Shown here: piece by piece, positions 35,101 through 43,632 of the stretch
How the letters are laid out: every line of letters begins with the position of its first letter
Numbering within the stretch: the first letter of the stretch is position 1
From: Streptomyces sp. H27-C3
GTDB lineage: Bacteria; Actinomycetota; Actinomycetes; Streptomycetales; Streptomycetaceae
Length of the DNA stretch: 64,000 bases
Assembly (NCBI RefSeq): GCF_030063415.1
Contig: NZ_JASITA010000009.1
Span: forward strand, 149,611-213,610
Direction: 5' to 3'
Program-made: the position numbers and the translations under genes
The notes under the pieces: generated by a model
What the model was told of the DNA's origin: nothing
What the model saw: only the letters and a program-made list of their open reading frames with translations
The model's database searches: none

Positions 35101-37647
35101 ATGGACCCGATAATCAGGGGACCGGAAGAGTACGGCCACGAGAACGATCACCTTGGCGAGAGCAGTGCCGGTGACGACGCGCGCCGACCACCGCGAGACG
35201 CGCTCACGGCGGACTTCGGGGAGCCGTCACCGACCCTCGTCCGCACCGTCCAGCTCGTTTCGGGCGATCTGATGCTCACCGTCAATCCGGTAGACGGCAG
35301 CGAAATAGAGGCCTGCCCGCCCGGCGAGCGCCCGCCCCGCCCGTCCCGGCACGGCGCCGACGACCGCGCCGAGCTGCTGCGCGCGTCCAGGCCGCCGATA
35401 CCGGCGGGCCCCGACGTGCCCGAGCGCCCGCTCCTGGAGCGCCAGGAGGAGCGTGAGCGGCTCCGACGGCTGCTGGCGCGCGGTCGCTCGGTCCGGCTGA
35501 CCGGACCGCCCGGATCCGGTCGTACGGCCCTCCTCGACGCGGTCGCCGGCGACTGCGCGGACCTCGCCCCCGATGCCGTCGTACGCCTCAGCGGACACCG
35601 TCGTACGCCCGGTGATCTGCTTCACGAGCTCTTCGCCGCCGTCTACAGCGCACCACTGCACCGCCCCGACCGCGCGGAACTGCTCGACCTGGTCCACGAC
35701 ATCGGCGCCGTCGTCGTCCTGGACGACCTGGAGTTCGGCGGAACCTCCCTCGACGAACTCCTCGATGCCACGCCCGAGTGCGCCTTCCTGCTCGCCACCA
35801 CGCCGGACACCGCCGCGCCCTCGCCCCACGCGCACATCGAGGAGGTTCTCCTCGCCGGCCTCGGCCGCGCCTCCACCGTGGAGCTCCTGGAGCGGGCCGT
35901 GGACCGGCCCCTCACGGACGACGAGGCGAACTGGGCGGGCGACCTGTGGTTCGAGTCCGAGGGGCTGCCGCTGCGCTTCGTGCAGGCGGGCGCCCTGCTG
36001 GTGCAGCGCGACATGCTGCGCGCCGACCCCAACGCGTTCGACGAGTACGGATACTTCACCGAGCAGCCCGTCGACGCGCCCCTCGACGCGGCGGACGGCC
36101 ACGACGTGCCGCTGCCGACGCTGGCGGAGGGCGCTGCGCCCGCGCGGCTGCTCGCCTCCCGGCTCAGCGAGTCCGCCCGCGCCACCCTGCGCTTCGCTCT
36201 CGCGCTCGGCGGCGAGGTCCCGCACCAGGCACATCTGCCGGCTCTCGTGGGGGACACCCACGCGGATGCCGCGCTCGGCGAGCTGATGAGCTGCGGCCTG
36301 CTCTCGCCGGTCGGTGCGCGCCACCGGCTGGCGGCCGGTGTGGCGCTCCAGCTGGAGTCCGCCGGGTACGCCGACGACCTGGCGGAGCGGGCGCACGCCG
36401 CGGCCCAGCACTACGCCTGGTGGGCAGGGCATCCCTCGGTCACGCCCGAGCGGGCGGCGACGGAGGCCGACGCGGTCCTGGCGGCGATGACCGCGATGGT
36501 GCCCGGCGCCGGGTCCGGGCATCCCAGCGCCGGCGTGCTGCTGGCCCGTACGGCAGCGCCCGCGTTCGCCGCAGGACTCTGCTGGGGCGCGTGGGAGCGG
36601 TCCCTGCGAATCGGGCAGGAGGCCGCGCGCATCGCCGGCGAGGTCGCCGAAGAGGCTTACTTCCACCACGAGTTGGGTGTGCTCGCGCTGTGCGCCGGGA
36701 GCCTTGACCGGGCCCGCGCCGAGCTGGAGGCCTCCATCGCGCTGCGCGGTGCGCTGGCCGACAGGAGTGGGACCGTCGCCGGCCGCAGGGCGCTCGCCCT
36801 GGTCGCCGACCGGTCCGGCGCCCTGGTGCCCGGCGGGCGTACGCCCTCGGGCGAAGAGGTCCCCGCGGCGCGATACGAGGAGTCGGCGTCGCCGCCCGGC
36901 GGCGTACCGGCCGCTGTCGTGCCGCTTCTGCTGCCCGCAAGGCCCGAGCGGGCCGCGGTGACGAGTGGCGACAGCACCCTGGTCACCAACCACTCGGGGT
37001 CCGCCGGGAGCGGTGGGCGGCGCGGCGTGCTCAATGGCGCGCGGCGCAATGTGGTGGCGGCCGGCGCGGGCGCGCTGCTGGTGGCCGTGCTCGGCACGGT
37101 GGTGACGCTCGGGGCGACATCCGGGGGCGAGGGCTCGCCGGACAAGGTCAAGTCGGAGCAGTCGGCCAACGAGGGTGACGGCCAGGACGGCCTGCCGGCC
37201 GACGGGCCGACCCAGGGGTCGACCGAACGCCCCGGTGATCCGGGCTTCCCTGCCGCGCCGGGGACCTCCGGCAGTCCCGAGCCGGGCGAGAGTGGTGAAA
37301 GAGCGGCGCCCGGTGACCCGTCGACCAGCGGGAAGCCGTCGGACAGCCCGTCGGATCCCTCGACGCCTGGCAAGCCGCCGTCCTCCGGGCCTTCGAAGCC
37401 GCCGCCGGGTGGGGGTGGGTCCACGCGGCCGCCGTCGAGTCCGCCGCCGTCCTCGCCCTCCACGCCCCCGACGACGCCGTCGAGTCCGCCGCCGTCCTCG
37501 TCCTCCCCGCCTCCTACGACGACCCCTCCGCCGCCGGCCGAGCCGGGTACGTCGGACTCGGCGAGTGCGCCGGTTACGAGTGCGTCGATGAGTAGCAGTG
37601 GTGCGCCGGTGAGCAGTGGCGCGTCCGGGGCGGGGTCCGTCATCTAG
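35101..37647 (+). CDS. Large P-loop (STAND-like) ATP-binding protein with membrane helix and Pro/Ser-rich outer tail
   Basis: The 848-aa protein starts with an acidic disordered part. A P-loop domain follows, with Walker A GPPGSGRT (135-142), Walker B VVVLDDLEF (about 203-211) and a sensor-like FLLATTPD, then a helical region (about 330-580), as in AAA/STAND regulators. A single hydrophobic helix (about 651-672, VVAAGAGALLVAVLGTVVTL) precedes ~175 residues of Pro, Ser, Gly and Thr. The tail would be outside if the ATPase is inside. There is no LuxR or other DNA-binding domain. ATG 35101 follows a GGGGGG run; TTG 35095 is too close to it. Function is unknown; signal-linked switching is inference. 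Confidence 0.8.
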   Translation: MDPIIRGPEEYGHENDHLGESSAGDDARRPPRDALTADFGEPSPTLVRTVQLVSGDLMLTVNPVDGSEIEACPPGERPPRPSRHGADDRAELLRASRPPIPAGPDVPERPLLERQEERERLRRLLARGRSVRLTGPPGSGRTALLDAVAGDCADLAPDAVVRLSGHRRTPGDLLHELFAAVYSAPLHRPDRAELLDLVHDIGAVVVLDDLEFGGTSLDELLDATPECAFLLATTPDTAAPSPHAHIEEVLLAGLGRASTVELLERAVDRPLTDDEANWAGDLWFESEGLPLRFVQAGALLVQRDMLRADPNAFDEYGYFTEQPVDAPLDAADGHDVPLPTLAEGAAPARLLASRLSESARATLRFALALGGEVPHQAHLPALVGDTHADAALGELMSCGLLSPVGARHRLAAGVALQLESAGYADDLAERAHAAAQHYAWWAGHPSVTPERAATEADAVLAAMTAMVPGAGSGHPSAGVLLARTAAPAFAAGLCWGAWERSLRIGQEAARIAGEVAEEAYFHHELGVLALCAGSLDRARAELEASIALRGALADRSGTVAGRRALALVADRSGALVPGGRTPSGEEVPAARYEESASPPGGVPAAVVPLLLPARPERAAVTSGDSTLVTNHSGSAGSGGRRGVLNGARRNVVAAGAGALLVAVLGTVVTLGATSGGEGSPDKVKSEQSANEGDGQDGLPADGPTQGSTERPGDPGFPAAPGTSGSPEPGESGERAAPGDPSTSGKPSDSPSDPSTPGKPPSSGPSKPPPGGGGSTRPPSSPPPSSPSTPPTTPSSPPPSSSSPPPTTTPPPPAEPGTSDSASAPVTSASMSSSGAPVSSGASGAGSVI

Positions 37648-37728
37648 CGGGTGGTTGCGGGGGCGGGGTGCGGTGGGTGGGTGCGGGTTGCCTGCGGCGC
37701 TGCTCCCTACCCGCCGCTTCCTGTAACT

Positions 37729-37816
37729 GGGGCTCCGCCCCAGACCCCGGTCCTCAAACGCCGGACAGGCTGAAGGGGTGGCCCCGCCCCCCGACCTTGA
37801 GTGCCGGACAGGCTGG
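37729..37816. repeat. Streptomyces-type intergenic repeats
   Basis: This stretch contains GGGGCTCCGCCCC and two near copies of a CGCCGGACAGGCTGA-type unit (37759-37773, and TGCCGGACAGGCTGG at 37802-37816). Very similar strings are scattered in intergenic regions of many Streptomyces genomes, as I recall. It follows the P-loop gene and precedes the terminator. Confidence 0.55.
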
Positions 37817-37827
37817 GGGCTTCGTTA

Positions 37828-37858
37828 CCGGGCGGCCTCGGTTGTTGAGGCCGCCCGG
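37828..37858. terminator. Convergent terminator before nucS
   Basis: A perfect 12-bp stem (37828-37839 with 37847-37858) with a GGTTGTT loop lies between the convergent P-loop gene and nucS, 24 nt from the nucS stop. Confidence 0.8.
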
Positions 37859-37881
37859 GGGTGAGGGCCGTGGGGGTGGGG

Positions 37882-38553
37882 TCAGAAGAGCCTGAGCTTG
37901 TCGTCCTCGATGCCTCGCATCGCGTTGTAGTCCAGGACCACGCAGCCGATGCCGCGGTCCGTCGCCAGGACGCGTGCCTGCGGCTTGATCTCCTGCGCCG
38001 CGAAAACGCCCCGGACGGGCGCCAGATGCGGGTCGCGGTTGAGCAGTTCGAGGTAGCGGGTGAGCTGCTCGACGCCGTCGATGTCGCCGCGCCGCTTCAG
38101 CTCGACCGCCACGGTCGCCCCGTCCGCGTCGCGGCACAGGATGTCCACCGGGCCGATGGCCGTGGGGTATTCGCGCCGGATCAAGGAGTAGCCCTCGCCC
38201 AGTGTCTCGATCCGGTCCGCGAGCAGCTCCTGAAGGTGCGCTTCCACGCCGTCCTTGATGAGCCCCGGATCCACGCCGAGCTCGTGCGACGTGTCATGAA
38301 GGATCTCCTCCATGGTGATGATCAATTTCTCGCCCGCTTTGTTGATCACTGTCCAGACACCGGCGTCGTCCCCGGTGCCCTCCCTGAGTGTGCAGGGCGG
38401 TGACATCCAGTTGAGCGGTTTGTACGCCCGGTCGTCCGCGTGAATCGAGACGCTGCCGTCCGCCTTCACCAGGATGAGACGGGGGGCGGAGGGCAGATGG
38501 GCGGTGAGCCGGCCCGCGTAGTCCACGGAGCAGCGGGCGATGACGAGACGCAT
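37882..38553 (-). CDS. nucS: Mismatch-specific endonuclease NucS/EndoMS
   Basis: NucS cleaves both strands at mismatches and provides the non-canonical mismatch repair of actinobacteria, which lack MutS-MutL. The 223-aa protein has an N-terminal DNA-binding and dimerisation domain ([30 protein letters not shown]) and a RecB-like nuclease domain. The catalytic residues appear in GPVDILCRD (Asp), [20 protein letters not shown] (Glu-x-Lys) and further Gln/Tyr. The C-terminal end DDKLRLF is the clamp-binding type peptide. ATG 38553 matches the conserved start. Length is standard. Confidence 0.95.
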   Translation of the reverse strand: MRLVIARCSVDYAGRLTAHLPSAPRLILVKADGSVSIHADDRAYKPLNWMSPPCTLREGTGDDAGVWTVINKAGEKLIITMEEILHDTSHELGVDPGLIKDGVEAHLQELLADRIETLGEGYSLIRREYPTAIGPVDILCRDADGATVAVELKRRGDIDGVEQLTRYLELLNRDPHLAPVRGVFAAQEIKPQARVLATDRGIGCVVLDYNAMRGIEDDKLRLF

Positions 38554-38772
38554 GGTCGGCAACGCTACTCGACGATGGCTCGTCCACGCGATTCGCCCTG
38601 TAAGACCCCGTTCGCTACTGGCCGGTTGTGTTCCCAATCTCCTGGTGCGGCGTGTCCTGCGCGCTTACCGTGGAAGCTGGTGGTTGTCGTTCGTGCACTC
38701 TGCGTCGCCGACCGCTTTCCCTGCCCGTAAGACTCCATCGCTCCGTGCGGTGGGGTCGCGAGAGGAGAACCC

Positions 38773-39165
38773 ATGTCGCTGGACGTCTCACCGGCACTGT
38801 TGGAACAGGCCGAGCGAGGCGAGGTCGACGAAGCCGCATTCGTCGACTGCGTCCGGACTTCCCTGCCTTACGCATGGGAGATGATCAGCTCTCTGGTGGC
38901 TCAGCTGAAGGTCGACGGCGGCGAGTTCGCCGACAACCAGACGCCCCCGCCGGACGAGCAGGCACGTGGTCAGCTGCTGCGTGCACTCGCGAGTGACGCG
39001 ATTCGCGGTGCACTGCAGCGGCACTTCGGCGTACGTCTTGCCTTCCAGAACTGCCACCGCGTAGCGGTGTTCCCGCTGGACGCTTCATCGGACGAGCGGC
39101 TCGGCCGCTTCACCTCGATGAGGGGCCAGTTGCTCAACCAGTCTCCGCTGCTGCGGGACTGCTGA
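38773..39165 (+). CDS. Conserved actinobacterial protein, SCO5389-like
   Basis: The 130-aa soluble protein has no domain with known activity. It starts MSLDVSPALLEQAERGEVDEAAFVDCVRTSLPYAWEMIS (abbreviated MSLDVSPALLEQAERGEVDE) and has ALQRHFGVRLAFQNCHRVAVF. From memory it matches a small family named after S. coelicolor SCO5389, beside nucS there too. ATG 38773 follows GAGAGGAGAACCC. Around 220 bp upstream, shared with nucS, should hold divergent promoters; I could not define them. Confidence 0.8.
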   Translation: MSLDVSPALLEQAERGEVDEAAFVDCVRTSLPYAWEMISSLVAQLKVDGGEFADNQTPPPDEQARGQLLRALASDAIRGALQRHFGVRLAFQNCHRVAVFPLDASSDERLGRFTSMRGQLLNQSPLLRDC

Positions 39166-39172
39166 GCCTTCG

Positions 39173-39218
39173 CTGCCGCTCCGCATTGCGGGAGGTGCAA
39201 CTGATGTCGGAGCGGCAG
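39173..39218. terminator. Inverted repeat between convergent genes
   Basis: CTGCCGCTCC (39173-39182) pairs with GGAGCGGCAG (39209-39218) across a 26-nt loop, 8 nt after the SCO5389-like stop. It may be a bidirectional terminator with the LLM oxidoreductase gene on the other side; the loop is long and no U-tract follows. Confidence 0.4.
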
Positions 39219-39308
39219 TGTCCCTCAAGTCCCCTTTCAGGCAGGCCTGTTCCACGCGCCTCCGGGGCGTGTGTGCGCCGCCCGTGCGTGTGCCGACCGG
39301 ACCTGGCC

Positions 39309-40340
39309 TCAGGTGAGCAGGGGCAGGACCTCGGCCCCCAGCCTGCGTACGTTCTCCTCGGTCGTCGCCAGATCGCCCGAGCCCTCGACGAGCAGGGCGA
39401 AGCGCGTGATGCCCGTGCGCTCCGCGGTGGCCGCCAGTCGGTCCGCGGCCAGCCTGGGCGAGCCCACCGGGTGCAGCCCGCACAGCATCTCCGTATAGGC
39501 GACGGGATCGCGCATGGCGCGGTGTCGCCCGTCGACCGTCACATGGGCGTCGAGCCCCTGCTTGAGCCACCCGGGCATCGCCTTCGTCAGCTGCTCCGAC
39601 GCGTCCGCCGCGCTGTCCCCGATCTGGGCGACACCGGCCGACACATGGGCGGCCCCCGCCACCGCCGCGGGCGAGTGACCGGCGGCCCGCGCGTGCGTAC
39701 GCCACAGGTTGACCATCTCCGCCTTGTCCTCGTCGCCGCAGTGCATGCCGAGCAGCATCGGCAGTCCGCGCTCGGCGGCCACTCGCACGCTGTTGGGCGA
39801 GGTGCAGGCGACGACGACCTCGGGCCCCGAGGGCTTCTCGCGCAGCAGCTCGTCGGCCCTGGGCACCACGGCGACCTCGCGGAACGCGAAACGATCCCCC
39901 TGGGCCGAGACACGGGCCTCGCGCAGCCACCGCAGCAGCAGGTCCAGCGACTCCGGGAACCCGTGCTCGTACGCGGAAAGGCCCGATCCGAACACCTCCA
40001 GGTCCACCCAGGGACCACCGCGCCCGACGCCGAGCGTGAAGCGTCCGCCGGACGTGAGATGCAGCAGTGCGGCCTGCTCGCCGAGGGTGACGGGGTGCGC
40101 GGTCGGCAGGACGCTGACCGCCGTCCCGACGCGGATCCGGCTGGTGCGGCCGAGCAGCAGCGCGGCGAGCGTCACGGCGGACGGACACACGCCGTACGGC
40201 ACGAAGTGGTGCTCGGCGAGCCAGACCGAATCGAGTCCGGCCTCCTCGGCGACCTCCACCGACCGCACCGCTCGATGCAGCGCCTCCCCCTGGCCCTGGC
40301 CCGGAAACTGGGCGGCCAATACGAACGTTCCTACACGCAT
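39309..40340 (-). CDS. LLM-class F420/FMN-dependent oxidoreductase
   Basis: The 343-aa luciferase-like TIM-barrel protein starts MRVGTFVLAAQFPGQ. Family features include LDSVWLAEHHFVPYG, TAVSVLPTAHPVTLGEQAALL and GRFTLGVGRGGPWVDLEVFG. Members use FMN or, often in actinobacteria, F420; the substrate cannot be told. ATG 40340 follows AAGGAGGCAGAAGGCG, so upstream extension of the frame is excluded. It is a single minus-strand gene between convergent and divergent neighbours. Confidence 0.88.
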   Translation of the reverse strand: MRVGTFVLAAQFPGQGQGEALHRAVRSVEVAEEAGLDSVWLAEHHFVPYGVCPSAVTLAALLLGRTSRIRVGTAVSVLPTAHPVTLGEQAALLHLTSGGRFTLGVGRGGPWVDLEVFGSGLSAYEHGFPESLDLLLRWLREARVSAQGDRFAFREVAVVPRADELLREKPSGPEVVVACTSPNSVRVAAERGLPMLLGMHCGDEDKAEMVNLWRTHARAAGHSPAAVAGAAHVSAGVAQIGDSAADASEQLTKAMPGWLKQGLDAHVTVDGRHRAMRDPVAYTEMLCGLHPVGSPRLAADRLAATAERTGITRFALLVEGSGDLATTEENVRRLGAEVLPLLT

Positions 40341-40564
40341 CGCCTTCTGCCTCCTTACGGCCGACGCGGTCTCCCCCTTACTGGCAACAACGTCTGACAC
40401 GTGCCAAAGGCACGGCCGGGAGGGAAGTTGTTGCGATTTTCCGCTAAGCCGTCTCCGCGGAGTCTCGCGGTCCGATGCCGTCCTGTGCAGAGCGGCACGC
40501 CTCCCCCTGCCGAATGGCCCTAGGCTTGGGGGGAACCAGTCCGATCGGCCCCGTGAGGTTCTAC

Positions 40565-40897
40565 GTGTCCCCGCGCCGCAACCGCCCCAGAGGCGGCGAC
40601 GAGAAGCCCCCCGAGTTCGACAGCGCTGCGACGGGCGACAGATTCGGGCTGCAGAGCACCGAGTCCTGGCAGGGCGAGCAGTGGTCGCTGCGACATGTGG
40701 CCGGTGGTGGCGCGGCGGGCAAGCGCTACCGCTGCCCCGGCTGCGACCAGGAGATTCCGTCCGGGGTCGCGCATCTGGTGGCCTGGTCCGAGTACGGCGG
40801 CGTCGACGACCGCAGACACTGGCACAAGGCCTGCTGGAACGCGAAGGACCGCCGCACCTCCCGGGTGCAGCGGTCCCGCAACGCGCCGAAGCACTAG
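40565..40897 (+). CDS. Small zinc-ribbon-like conserved protein
   Basis: The 110-aa basic protein has an Arg/Gly-rich start (VSPRRNRPRGGDEKP) and a compact core with CPGCDQEI and HWHKACWN, a Cys/Cys and His/His/Cys set that can bind one zinc. It ends in RRTSRVQRSRNAPKH. Similar Streptomyces proteins are often labelled ATP/GTP-binding, but no P-loop is present. GTG 40565 follows GTGAGGTTCTAC; an upstream frame from 40475 has no conserved content. A nucleic-acid role is possible given charge and zinc motif, by inference. Confidence 0.75.
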   Translation: MSPRRNRPRGGDEKPPEFDSAATGDRFGLQSTESWQGEQWSLRHVAGGGAAGKRYRCPGCDQEIPSGVAHLVAWSEYGGVDDRRHWHKACWNAKDRRTSRVQRSRNAPKH

Positions 40898-40968
40898 GGG
40901 GGTGTCCGGCCGATCTCCGTGGCTTCGCGGGGTCCGGCACGCTCATCCGCGGCCGGCCGGACACCCCC
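40898..40968 (+). terminator. 15-bp stem terminator
   Basis: GGGGGTGTCCGGCCG (40898-40912) pairs perfectly with 40954-40968, across a 41-nt loop that itself can fold. It begins at the stop of the zinc-ribbon gene and ends 74 nt before the convergent ABC permease stop. Confidence 0.6.
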
Positions 40969-41041
40969 TGGCCGAAGCGCCGGCCGAACCACTCGACGTA
41001 CTGGACGCAGACGTACTGGATATAGGGGGACCGGCCAGGGG

Positions 41042-41887
41042 TTATACGTCCCGCTTCTCCAGGGCGAGGAAAGCGCCGCCCAGTGCCAGTACCGCCACTC
41101 CCAGCATGATCCACACGGGTTCCCAGCCCGCCGGGCCGGACTCGGAGAGCTCGGCGCCGTAGAGGGCGGCCAGCTGGCTGGGGATCGCGTACTGGAAGAG
41201 GGCCTGCTGCACGTCGACGAGCGATTCCGAGAACATGAACATCGCCAGCACCAGCGGGAACAGGAACAGGCCGATCATCACGGTGATCCCGCCGGCGGAG
41301 TGCCGCAGCATCGACCCGACCGCGAGTGACACCAGGCCGAGCAGCGCCATGAACAGACCGACGCCCACCGTGGAGCGCAGCCAGACATCGGCGGAGGCGT
41401 TCGGGGCGTTCACGATCGCGGTCTGCAACAGGCCCACGACCGTGGTCGATACCGTGGTGATGGCGAAGGACAGCAGGAAGAAGACGATCGCCTTGGCGGT
41501 CAGCACGCGGGAGCGGCTGGGGCAGGCCGTCAGGGTGGTTCGGATCATGCCGGTGCCGTACTCCGAGGAGACGGTCAGCACACCGAGCGCGATGATGCAG
41601 ATGCTGCCGAGCATCGTGCCGACGACGCCGAGCACGAGCGCGGGCTCGCTCACGGGGCCGGAGTCGGTGGTCGAGGACAGGACCAGCGCGATGATCAGGC
41701 CGACGCCGAGGACCAGCAGGATCATCACCCCGAGGGTCCACATCGTGGACCGCACGGACCGGATCTTGGTCCACTCGGAGGCGAGCGCGTCGGCGAGGTT
41801 CGCCCGGCGCACCGGGATCGGCGAGACGTAGGAAGCGACGCCCTGCTGCTGGTACTGGGGCGGGACCTGCTGGTACGGGGTCGTCAT
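41042..41887 (-). CDS. ABC-2 type transporter permease
   Basis: The 281-aa protein has six hydrophobic helices after a Gln/Pro-rich N-terminus (TTPYQQVPPQYQQQGV). The segment ALASEWTKIRSVRSTMWTL is the usual amphipathic start of ABC-2 permeases, and LTVSSEYGTGMIRTTLT is the typical cytoplasmic loop. Start ATG 41887 overlaps the ATPase stop by four bases (ATGA). Substrate unknown. It is closely similar in layout to the permease at 43613-44383. Confidence 0.88.
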   Translation of the reverse strand: MTTPYQQVPPQYQQQGVASYVSPIPVRRANLADALASEWTKIRSVRSTMWTLGVMILLVLGVGLIIALVLSSTTDSGPVSEPALVLGVVGTMLGSICIIALGVLTVSSEYGTGMIRTTLTACPSRSRVLTAKAIVFFLLSFAITTVSTTVVGLLQTAIVNAPNASADVWLRSTVGVGLFMALLGLVSLAVGSMLRHSAGGITVMIGLFLFPLVLAMFMFSESLVDVQQALFQYAIPSQLAALYGAELSESGPAGWEPVWIMLGVAVLALGGAFLALEKRDV

Positions 41888-43122
41888 CGGGCGTCCTCGG
41901 GGCTGTCGCTCTTGGTCAGGTCCGCGGCGGGCGCTGCCGGGGGAGCGGCCGGCGCCACCGGCGGAGCGGCGGGCGCGGCAGGGGCCGCAGGAGCGGCCTG
42001 CGGGGCGGCCTGGGGGGTCGCGTACGGGTTCGCGCCCGGCGCGGTGCCCGGGGGCCCCGAGATGCCACCGAAGGGCTGCTGGCCGCCGGCCTGGGGCGGC
42101 GGCGGGGGGTACCAGCCCTGCTGCGGCGCCGCGATCGGCTCGGGCTGGAAGTGCCCGGGGAGGGGCGGCTGCTGGAAACCGCTCAGCTGGTCGGCCGTCG
42201 AGCGGTAGTCGACCGCGCCCTGCGTCATCCGCATGTACGCCTCTTCGAGCGAGGCCTGGTGCGGGGAGAGCTCCCACAGCTGTACGTCGGCCTGGTACGC
42301 GAGGTCGCTGATTCGCGGCAACGGCAGCCCGACGACACGCAGCGCCCCGTCCGGCTCCGGGACGACCTGGCCGCCGGCCTCGGCTAGCGCCGACGACAGC
42401 TTCTCCCGCTGCTGCGGGTCGGTCTGCGGCGTACGCACCCGGGCGAAGTCCGCGGAGTTGTGCGAGATGAAGTCCTTGACGCTCATGTCGGAGAGCAGCT
42501 GGCCGCGCCCGATGACGATGAGGTGCTCGGCGGTGACCGCCATCTCGCTCATCAGGTGGCTGGAGACGAAGACCGTACGGCCCTCGGCGGCCAGCGACTT
42601 CATGAGGTTGCGGACCCACAGGATGCCCTCGGGGTCCAGACCGTTGATCGGCTCGTCGAAGAGCAGCACCTGTGGGTCGCCGAGCAGCGCCGCGGCGATG
42701 CCCAGGCGCTGCCCCATGCCGAGCGAGAAGCCGTTGGAGCGCCGCTTGGCGACGTCCTGGAGGCCGACGACCCCGAGCACCTCGTCGACCCGGCTCGCCG
42801 GGATGCCGGACAGCTGCGCCAGCGAGAGCAGGTGATTGCGCGCGCTGCGCCCGCCGTGCACCGCCTTGGCGTCGAGCAGGGCGCCCACCTGACGAGGAGC
42901 GTTGGGCAGCTGACGGAAGGGGTGGCCGCCGATGGTGACATGGCCCGCGGTGGGGTTGTCGAGCCCCAGGATCATGCGCATCGTCGTGGACTTGCCGGAG
43001 CCGTTGGGCCCCAGGAAGCCCGTCACCGTGCCCGGCCGGACTTGGAAGGAAAGGTTGTACACGGCCGTCTTGGCGCCGTAGCGCTTCGTCAGGCCGACTG
43101 CCTCGATCATTCTGAAGCCCAT
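41884..43122 (-). CDS. ABC transporter ATP-binding protein with Pro/Ala-rich C-terminal tail
   Basis: The 412-aa ATPase has Walker A GPNGSGKST, signature FSLGMGQRLGIAAAL (drug-export style), Walker B VLLFDEP and the switch His in SSHL. It resembles the bacitracin/multidrug exporter group. After about residue 300 it has a ~110-residue low-complexity tail rich in Pro, Gln, Gly and Ala (PPPPPQAGGQQPF and repeats of APAAP), unusual for an ABC ATPase. Start 43122 (MGFRMIEAVGL) or ATG 43110 (MIEAVGL) is undecided; the sibling ATPase begins MIELTGL, favouring 43110. Forms an exporter with the next gene. Confidence 0.88.
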   Translation of the reverse strand: MGFRMIEAVGLTKRYGAKTAVYNLSFQVRPGTVTGFLGPNGSGKSTTMRMILGLDNPTAGHVTIGGHPFRQLPNAPRQVGALLDAKAVHGGRSARNHLLSLAQLSGIPASRVDEVLGVVGLQDVAKRRSNGFSLGMGQRLGIAAALLGDPQVLLFDEPINGLDPEGILWVRNLMKSLAAEGRTVFVSSHLMSEMAVTAEHLIVIGRGQLLSDMSVKDFISHNSADFARVRTPQTDPQQREKLSSALAEAGGQVVPEPDGALRVVGLPLPRISDLAYQADVQLWELSPHQASLEEAYMRMTQGAVDYRSTADQLSGFQQPPLPGHFQPEPIAAPQQGWYPPPPPQAGGQQPFGGISGPPGTAPGANPYATPQAAPQAAPAAPAAPAAPPVAPAAPPAAPAADLTKSDSPEDAR

Positions 43123-43254
43123 CGACAGGTCGGGTGTCGGGGCTGTGACCTTGTGGCCGAACGCGCCCCCGTAAGGATTAGGAGGATAACCAGCGGTTGA
43201 CGGTTCCTGCCAAGCCGGGGACGGGAGTGAACCTGCGAGGGCGGCCAGATCGTC

Positions 43255-43632
43255 GTGGGCCTCGCGTTGCCCTTCACCGAGATCCAGGGCAAGGACCTCT
43301 CGGCCGCCACCGATGTGCGGCTGCTGGTGCGGCTGACGGCCAGGACGGTGGGTCTGGGCACGGAGGTCGCCGACGAGCGGTGGTTCGAGCCGCGGGAGGG
43401 CAGTGCGTGCGGCTTCGAGCTCGGGCGCTTCGTGCCGCTGGAGGCCGACGTGGACCGGGACGTGTGGTCCTGGGACGGGGGCGGGACTTCGACGGGCTAC
43501 TGCGAGTCGGCCGACTCCCAGGAGTCGGGGGTCGGCCCGGGACCGGGGGACGGGCCCGGCCCGGGGAGCGGGATCGGGCCGCAGCCCGGCCCCGCCCCGG
43601 GCGTCGGGGAGCCTACGCGTCGCGCTTCTTGA
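43255..43632 (+). CDS. Uncertain: possible gene fragment with Gly/Pro-rich end
   Basis: An open frame of 125 codons with coding-like composition lies between the two ABC operons and on the opposite strand. It reads LALPFTEIQGKDLSAATDVRL early on and ends in GPGPGDGPGPGSGIGPQPGPAPG (abbreviated GPGPGDGPGPGSG). I recognise no family. Codons upstream of GTG 43255 (EGGQIVV) also look coding but run into a stop at 43228, so it may be the 3' part of a broken gene. Its last 20 bp overlap the convergent permease stop. No clear ribosome-binding site. Confidence 0.3.
   Translation: MGLALPFTEIQGKDLSAATDVRLLVRLTARTVGLGTEVADERWFEPREGSACGFELGRFVPLEADVDRDVWSWDGGGTSTGYCESADSQESGVGPGPGDGPGPGSGIGPQPGPAPGVGEPTRRAS

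Noticed and set aside
37664..37880. Insertion sequence after the P-loop gene
   Set aside because: Contains only short repeats and a terminator; no transposase or target duplication.
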